Shown piece by piece: positions 58,382-64,000 of a DNA stretch of 64,000 nt. The stretch lies in contig NC_088781.1 in the NCBI RefSeq assembly GCF_958450345.1, forward strand, positions 55,568,315 to 55,632,314. Reading direction: 5' to 3'. The position numbers were made by a program, and so were the translations under genes. Numbering within the stretch: the first letter of the stretch is position 1; every line of letters starts with the position of its first letter. The stretch comes from Calliphora vicina (lineage: Eukaryota; Arthropoda; Insecta; Diptera; Calliphoridae). Under the pieces are notes generated by a model. That model saw only the letters and a list, made by a program, of their open reading frames with translations. It made no database searches and had not been told where the DNA came from.

Positions 58382-58749
58382 GCAAATCATCAAACACTGA
58401 CTGCTGCTACGGATTTATTGGCTGGAATTTGGAAATGACCTACACACTTTTACACTTTACATAAATACATTTGTTTATTAAATGAAATTTTTAAGTTTTA
58501 AAGGAAAATTGTTTAAAATGCACGCTGGCACATGCTGAAACTTAAATGTTGTTATAAAAACTTTATTTTTTCTCTCTTTCTACTATTTTCATTTGATTAC
58601 ATTGATTTTATTTTAATAAATTTTATTACAAAAATTACACAAAAAAAAAGAAAAACTTGTTCCTTCTTTATTGCAATTTTGCAAACAATTTTGGCTTGAA
58701 ATTTATGCAAAAATTTTGCTCTCATCATTTAGCCTTCGAAACACAACAA

Positions 58750-58821
58750 GGTTCCATGGTGTAATGGTTAGCACTCAGGACTCTGAATCCTGCGATCCGA
58801 GTTCAAATCTCGGTGGAACCT
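58750..58821 (+). tRNA. tRNA-Gln (anticodon CTG)
   Basis: 72 nt, full cloverleaf. The acceptor GGTTCCA (58750-58756) pairs with TGGAACC (58814-58820), and the anticodon stem CAGGA/TCCTG encloses loop CTCTGAA with CTG at 58783-58785. A box TGGTGTAATGGTTAGC and B box GTTCAAATCTC are intact. A T-run at 58832-58838 is a pol III terminator. No intron. It decodes CAG codons and is essentially the conserved animal sequence. Confidence 0.97.
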
Positions 58822-58831
58822 AAGAACAAAG

Positions 58832-58838
58832 ATTTTTT
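58832..58838 (+). terminator. RNA polymerase III terminator of tRNA-Gln
   Basis: Run of seven T, 11 nt after the mature 3' end. Confidence 0.75.
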
Positions 58839-59118
58839 TATTGTTTCTTTTTATATAACTGTACAAGTAAAGACAGAAAGCTTTATCTTAGCCACACATA
58901 TATTTGTGTTTTTGTAAATGTTTGTGGTGGTGGTTGTCTTTGCTAAAAGTTATTTCTAAAAATAGAACAACTACCAGGGATACCAGACATTTTTCGTGTC
59001 GTATTCCCAAATAATAATTATTTATACCCAAAAATCCCAAGTAATAAATATTCAAATTTATTTTATTTGAATTGATTTGATTATTATTTAAACTAACATA
59101 ATCTTTATTTCTACTGTT

Positions 59119-59872
59119 TTTATACCCTACACCACCATAGTGGGGAGGGTATTATGCGTTTGTGCAGATGTTTGTAACGCCCAAAAATATTACTCTAATA
59201 CCCACCTTAAATTATACCGATCGACTTAGAATCACTTTCTGAGTCGATTAAACGATGTCCGTCCGTCCGTCTGGTTGGCTGGCTGGCTGGCTGTCCATGT
59301 AAACCTTGTGCGCAGAGTACAGGTCGCAATTTTCAAGATATTTCGATCAAATTTGGTACATATTATTTTTTCGGCATAAGGACCAAGCCTATTGAAACTG
59401 GCTGAAATCAGTCCATTATTTCACCTAGCCCCCATACAAATGACCTTCCGAAATTGTACTTTATCGGTCATAAATGTTTAATTTATAAATGTATCTCTAC
59501 AAATTGAGCTCCAAATAAGTTTTATATATACAAAATTCATGTCACCAAATTTTGTTACGATCGGTCCATAATTCATCATAGCTCCCATATAGACCCGCTT
59601 CCGAAAATCACTTTAACGTGCATAAATCGCTTAAAAATCTTGGTATACTCACAAAATTCAACATAGTAAACTTTCATATAGACAAAAATCACACTACCTA
59701 ATTTTATGGTGATCGGTCCATAATTGGTCATAGCCCCCATATAAAGCCCACTTCCGAAAATCACTCAAAAATATAAATTATTGAAATTTTAAATGAAAAA
59801 TGTTTTTGCTCATTTACTTAGTGTAGGGTATTATATGGTCGGGCTTGACCGACCATACTTTCTTACTTGTTT
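59119..59872 (-). mobile_element. HINE/mini-me element, GGTCGG-hairpin subfamily, full length
   Basis: On the plus strand it reads TTATACCCTACACCACCATA, CGATGTCCGTCCGTCCGTCT, then TGGCTGGCTGGC, two GGTCCATAATTSRTCATAGC units, and ends with a perfect 9 bp hairpin TATGGTCGG-GCTTGA-CCGACCATA (59834-59857) and CTTTCTTACTTG. It is near-identical to 62978-63714 in the opposite orientation. Confidence 0.9.
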
Positions 59873-60286
59873 TTTCAAATAAAATCGCACAAAATATCAC
59901 ACTATTTAGAACAATGTCAAAGATTAAACTTTTCTTTTGCTATTTAAATAAAGCATGATACATAAATGTATGTATAAATAAAACGACATACAATTAATAC
60001 CTGAGATAATGAGAATTGAACATAATGTTGTTATTCGAATAAAAATTATTCGCATAATCGTGAAAAAAAATTATTTTTATTCGAATGAATAAAATCTTTC
60101 AGTTTAAAATATTTGGTCTGCGACTTAAAAATGCGGGATTTATAATATATGGCATATCTTTTGAACGAGGTTTTGCTTTTAAATGACTTATATGTCATTT
60201 TGAAGGGTACATATCTGTCATTTATTCTCACTTAGTTATTGAACTTTATATTGTAAACAACAAAGTTTTTTTTTTGGTTTGAAAAT

Positions 60287-60625
60287 GTCGAATTTTGTAC
60301 CAACAAATCGTCATATGGCTGAAGCACACCGATTGATCACCGAAGCTTATGGTGAATGTGTTTTATCGGTTTCAACGTGCGAGAGATGGTTTGTGAGGTT
60401 CAGAAGTGGTGATTTTGGCACGAAAGACAAATATCGTTCTCTAAAAGTATGAAGACCAGGAATTGGACACAAATCTCAATGAAGATTGTTAGCAAACTCA
60501 ACAAGAGCTTGCAAAATCAACAATTTTAAAATATTTGTAATCCAAAAGCAGGGAAATTGGATACCATATTAATTGCATCAGAGATCTTGAAAGATGAGTA
60601 TGCAATGAGAAGCATGGATATACAC
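60287..60625 (+). pseudogene. Mariner transposase relic, N-terminal part
   Basis: ATG at 60287 starts MSNFVPTNRHMAEAHRLITEAYGE, then CERWFVRFRSGDFGTKDKY, the mariner N-terminus; stops follow soon after. The upstream leader (GCGGGATTTATAATATATGG near 60132, then TTTTGAACGAGGTTTTGCTT) resembles a mariner 5' end. The relic is cut at 60625 by the hAT element. I could not identify the rest beyond 62398. Confidence 0.8.
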
Positions 60626-60918
60626 TAGGTATTCGAATTATTCGATTTTTCTCTTGTTCGAATAAAACGAATAATTCGAATAAGAGATTTTAACTTGTTC
60701 GAATAATTCGATCACACGTTTAAAATTAATCGAATTATTCGAATAATTAAAATTTGTATAAAAAAGTAAAGAATGAAGTTTTGATGTAGTTTTTTTAATA
60801 TTTCATTCGAAAACAAAGTCCATCATTAAATTTTCAACAGAAATATTCTGATCCGATTAACTCCCGAACAATCTACAAAACAATTGACTAGCAAACACTA
60901 GAATTCAAATACAATAGT

Positions 60919-61368
60919 TGTGTTCGCGTACTTGATAATTTGTAATAATTTGTACAAATTATCACTGGAAGTAACGGGATTCCGTTCGTTTACTTTTAAG
61001 AACTTGTAACGAGAGAGCAAGAGAGTGTTAAAAGTGACAGTTCGTAGATAGAGAACATGATATTTTTTACTGGACATTTTTTGTCCAGTAAAAAATATCA
61101 ACATGAAAAATATGTTTAAAACTAATTGTTGCAAATGTAAACAAAACAAAAAAGTTGAAAATTAACACAATTTACAAGTCTTGCAAAGAAAAGAAGTAAA
61201 ATAACACAAAACAAACGTTTTAAATTGATTTATAACAAAATACAACTTATTTTTACAAATTGTTGTTCGCGTACTTTTTTGGATATTTTTTTAGATTGAG
61301 AGTAAATGTATTTTTACGCTCTAAATTAAAGTTACTGGATAATTTTTACTGGAAAGTACGCGAACACA
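60919..61368. mobile_element. 450 bp inverted-repeat element with a strong hairpin, nested in the hAT element
   Basis: TGTGTTCGCGTACTT at the left and its exact complement at the right. GTTCGCGTACTT occurs once more internally (about 61265). A perfect 19 bp stem with a 5 nt loop lies at 61058-61100 (TGATATTTTTTACTGGACA and complement). No target duplication is evident. Confidence 0.7.
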
Positions 61369-61496
61369 CTTAATATAAACGTATTAAGAACTTTTTTATG
61401 TCGTTCATTAATTCGGGTTTTAAATTGTATAACTAATTCTTTAGTAAATTAATTATTCACTATTTCTAAATTGTTTATAACAAATTGTATTATACA

Positions 61497-61751
61497 TCAA
61501 GCTCTATCAACGTTGCCGAATATTTGCTTAATAAATTGGTCTTGGGGAATTACACAATAAAGGGAATCTGTCCAAAGTTTGATATCATTGTCAGTGAATG
61601 TGGCTAATTTGAAGTCAGGCAGTGCATGATTGACGCATTTACAAATATGCAAAAAGTTTATTACCATGTTAGACAAAGATGTTGAACGATGTTCAAAATC
61701 ATGTATAAGACGACCTCCATACTTTTTCTGCAACAAAACGTTAGTTTGCAA
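61497..61751 (-). pseudogene. hAT transposase fragment
   Basis: An 84-codon frame with HRSTSLSNMVINFLHICKCV, then LATFTDNDIKLWTDSLYCVI. It resembles the hAT segment where an RWNS-like motif is followed by a helical stretch and an LTDEDW-like motif. Here the RW is worn to HRSTS. It lies between hAT tips with an 8 bp duplication, which supports the call. The C-terminal dimerisation region is not visible. Confidence 0.55.
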
Positions 61752-62397
61752 TATTTGTGATTATCATATGATTTATTAAATATTTTGCAACACTTACGTA
61801 CGCGGTTAATAATATCACTTACATATATACATACATATATTTTAATATCATGGCCTTCATCCTCAATATCACTTTCGATGACCGTTTCAAAATCACATTC
61901 TCCATCATAATCAACTCTACTTTAATCTATGTTAATATTTTGATTATTAATTGCGATTCTTCTAATATTTCGCCAGCTAAATAACAAATAGTTTATTGCG
62001 TACCTTTTATTTTCATTGATTCAAGTCCTAAGTTAAAAATTTTGAAAGATTTGTTTTTAGAATTTTAACTTCTTGCTGTAATATTTATAGAATGAGCTAT
62101 CGGAACACTCATCTACAGTGATAGAAAGTCCCTTTGTCTTTAGTTATTTTTCGAATTTCAGATACAATACAAACTTTGTGAGTCATTATTACTTATTTAA
62201 ATTTGAAATTATGAAAAATTTTAAGCAATTTAATAAGTTTAAATATATATGAACATTTATTCGATTATTCTACATAAAATTGTTCGAATTATTCGTTATT
62301 CGAAAATTGCAATTTTTAAATTGTTCAAAGAATTATTCGTAAGAAATTATTCGATTAATCGAACGATCATTAGTCGAATGAATACCCTAATATACAC

Positions 62398-62977
62398 AGA
62401 CAAATTCAAAAATAAGAGTTTAAATTAAGTTTATTGGAATAATCAATGCCAAAAAATAAAGTTTTGTAAAACAAACAAAAATAATGTTTTCCTTTCAAGA
62501 CAGAAAACTGACTGACAAAATATGTATATGATGCAAATGCTTGCTTTTCAAGCTTTTTGCTCGAAAAACTTGCCCTGTTTATTTTGTATATTTTATATTT
62601 TATTAATTTTGCATAGCTGTAAATCGTGAATATTTTTATTTAAAATATTTGCAAAAACTTAATTATTTTTGAATTTCAGTTATATTTGAAAAAATAAATT
62701 TATATTGAAATCATTCTATATTATTCAAAATAGAATATAAAGCATAAAATATTATTGGATTTCGACAGAATACGATATTAAGCAAATTATACTTAAAAGT
62801 ATTAAATAAACATTTATAAAATTATACTAATAGTATTTGTATTTTAGTAACAATAAGTAGATTTTAAAATATTCTAATCAATATACATTAATTCCTGTTG
62901 TGCCTATAAGGAGCATAGGGCCGTCTAATCAATATGAAAACATGTAATTATTTTAAAATTTTATTTTTATAGTAAAA
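62398..62977. other. AT-rich stretch between the hAT element and the last HINE
   Basis: Expected to contain the rest of the interrupted mariner relic, but I cannot recognise transposase sequence. No other feature seen. Confidence 0.35.
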
Positions 62978-63714
62978 ACAAGTAAGAAAGTATGTTCGGT
63001 CAAGCCCGACCATATAATACCCTACACTAAGTAAAAGAGCAAAAACATTTTTTTGTTAAAATTTCAATAATTTATATTTTTGAGTGATTTTCGGAAGTGG
63101 GCCTTATATGGGTGCTATGACCAATTATGGACCGATCACCATGAAATTAGGTCGTGTGATTTGTGTCTATATGAAAGTTTACTATGTTGAATTTTGTGAG
63201 TATACCAATATTTTTAAGCGATTTATGCACGTTAAAGTGATTTTCGGAAGCGGGTCTATATGGGAGCTATGACTAATTATGGACCGATCGTAACAAAATT
63301 TGGTGACATGAATTTTGTATATATAAAACTTATTTTTGTGGAGATACATTTATAAATTAAACATTTATGACCGATAAAGTCCAATTTCGAGAGGACATTT
63401 GTATGGGGGCTAGGTGAAATAATGGACCGATTTCAGCCAGTTTCAATAGGCTTGGTCTTTGGGCCGAAAAAATAACATATACCAAATTTTGTCGAAATAT
63501 CTTCATAATTGCGACCTGTACTCTGCGCACAAGGTTTACATGGACAGCCAGCCGACCAGACGGACGGACGGACGGACATCGTTTAATCGACTCAAAAAGT
63601 GATTCTAAGTCGATCGGTATACTTTAAGGTGGGTGTTAGACTAATATTTTTGGGCGTTACAAACATCTGCACAAACGCATAATACCCTCCCCACTATGGT
63701 GGTGTAGGGTATAA
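62978..63714 (+). mobile_element. HINE/mini-me element, GGTCGG-hairpin subfamily, full length
   Basis: ACAAGTAAGAAAG, hairpin TATGTTCGG-TCAAGC-CCGACCATA with one mismatch, two GAGCTATGAC-type units, CGGACGGACGGACGGACATC, and end CCACTATGGTGGTGTAGGGT. It is the inverted counterpart of 59119-59872. Confidence 0.9.
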
Positions 63715-64000
63715 TAATTAAGTTTATTCAACTAGTTATGAATAAAATATTATTTTACTTATTCGAAAATTTGTTGATAGATTTTATGCAAAACAATTTT
63801 CTTTGAATAATTTTATTTCTCCAAAAAAAAGAAAAATATTTAAATATTCAACAAAAAAATGTTTAATACTTTTATTCATCGAAATTTTCTTTGAATAATT
63901 TTATTTCTGAAAATAAAGTCAAATATTTAACTAAAAATTTTTGAATTATTTTATAAAAAAAATATTTTTGTGTGAAAATGAGCTCGAACAATGAAGATTT

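Larger units (their letters stand above)
60626..62389. mobile_element. 1764 bp hAT-type element with TTCGAATAATTCGAA motifs
   Basis: Tips TAGGTATTCGAATTATTCGA and complement TAGGGTATTCATTCGAC, flanked by a perfect 8 bp duplication ATATACAC (60618-60625, 62390-62397). Both ends carry clustered TTCGAATAATTCGA motifs (60630-60745 and 62257-62380). A hAT transposase fragment and a smaller inverted-repeat element lie inside. Confidence 0.92.

Noticed and set aside
58212..58400. 62-codon frame over Nplp4-like copy 3
   Set aside because: Out of phase with the spliced peptide gene that has signal peptide, intron and YYG end.
1..64000. CRISPR array, prokaryotic operon, or viral integration
   Set aside because: No regular direct repeats with spacers, no bacterial-type gene clusters or ribosome-binding sites, and no capsid or envelope-like frames. 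The tandem arrays present belong to transposons.

Overview
This is a gene-poor, very AT-rich, repeat-saturated stretch of a fly nuclear genome. Three things suggest a higher dipteran, probably a calyptrate fly (inference): short 67-72 nt GT-AG introns, neuropeptide-like precursor 4 (Nplp4)-type genes, and many short interspersed elements carrying (GTCY)n tracts and TTCGGC/GCCGAA hairpins. There is no bacterial or organellar architecture and no CRISPR array.

Host genes are few. Three two-exon genes encode 53-61 aa secreted peptides of the Nplp4 type: 36.1-36.3 kb and 43.1-43.3 kb on the minus strand, and 58.1-58.4 kb on the plus strand. All three split the signal peptide after codon 4 and end in Tyr-Tyr-Gly. 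One long intronless ORF at 28.2-29.2 kb (minus, about 356 aa) encodes a protein I do not recognise. A tRNA-Gln(CTG) lies at 58.75 kb, just downstream of the third peptide gene.

Most of the rest is transposon, much of it nested. 0-7.7 kb: a hAT-type MITE, one copy of a mid-repetitive element, and a less AT-rich stretch near 6-7 kb. 7.7-18 kb: a long HINE/mini-me element with an internal tandem array and a 263 bp MITE inside it, a TAA-flanked element, two solo LTRs with 4 bp target duplications, and a 1.2 kb inverted-repeat element. 17.1-19.2 kb and 24.0-26.1 kb: decayed non-LTR retrotransposon copies; the first is split by a solo LTR. 21.0-23.1 kb: a 2.1 kb near-palindromic foldback element with an 8 bp duplication. 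29.8-35.3 kb: a mariner relic and a Ty1/copia retrotransposon with near-identical LTRs but a broken body. 39.6-42.4 kb: an inverted-repeat element carrying two HINEs. 44.5-46.5 kb: an inverted-repeat element containing a hAT-type element. 46.6-48.3 kb: a full-length but broken Tc1-like element. 48.8-51.4 kb: a deleted mariner split by a hAT MITE, then a foldback split by a HINE. 52.7-56.6 kb: a HINE, a hAT relic with a BED zinc finger, and a 842 bp element with 40 bp inverted repeats. 59.1-63.7 kb: two HINEs in opposite orientation flank a mariner relic that holds a hAT element that holds a smaller MITE.

I see no convincing new multi-gene system. The most interesting signals are these: four hAT-type elements with similar TAGG-type tips but each with its own subterminal palindromic motif; two HINE subfamilies that keep the same terminal hairpin with different stem sequences; the copia copy whose LTRs look young while its coding body looks old; and the compact Nplp4-like gene family.
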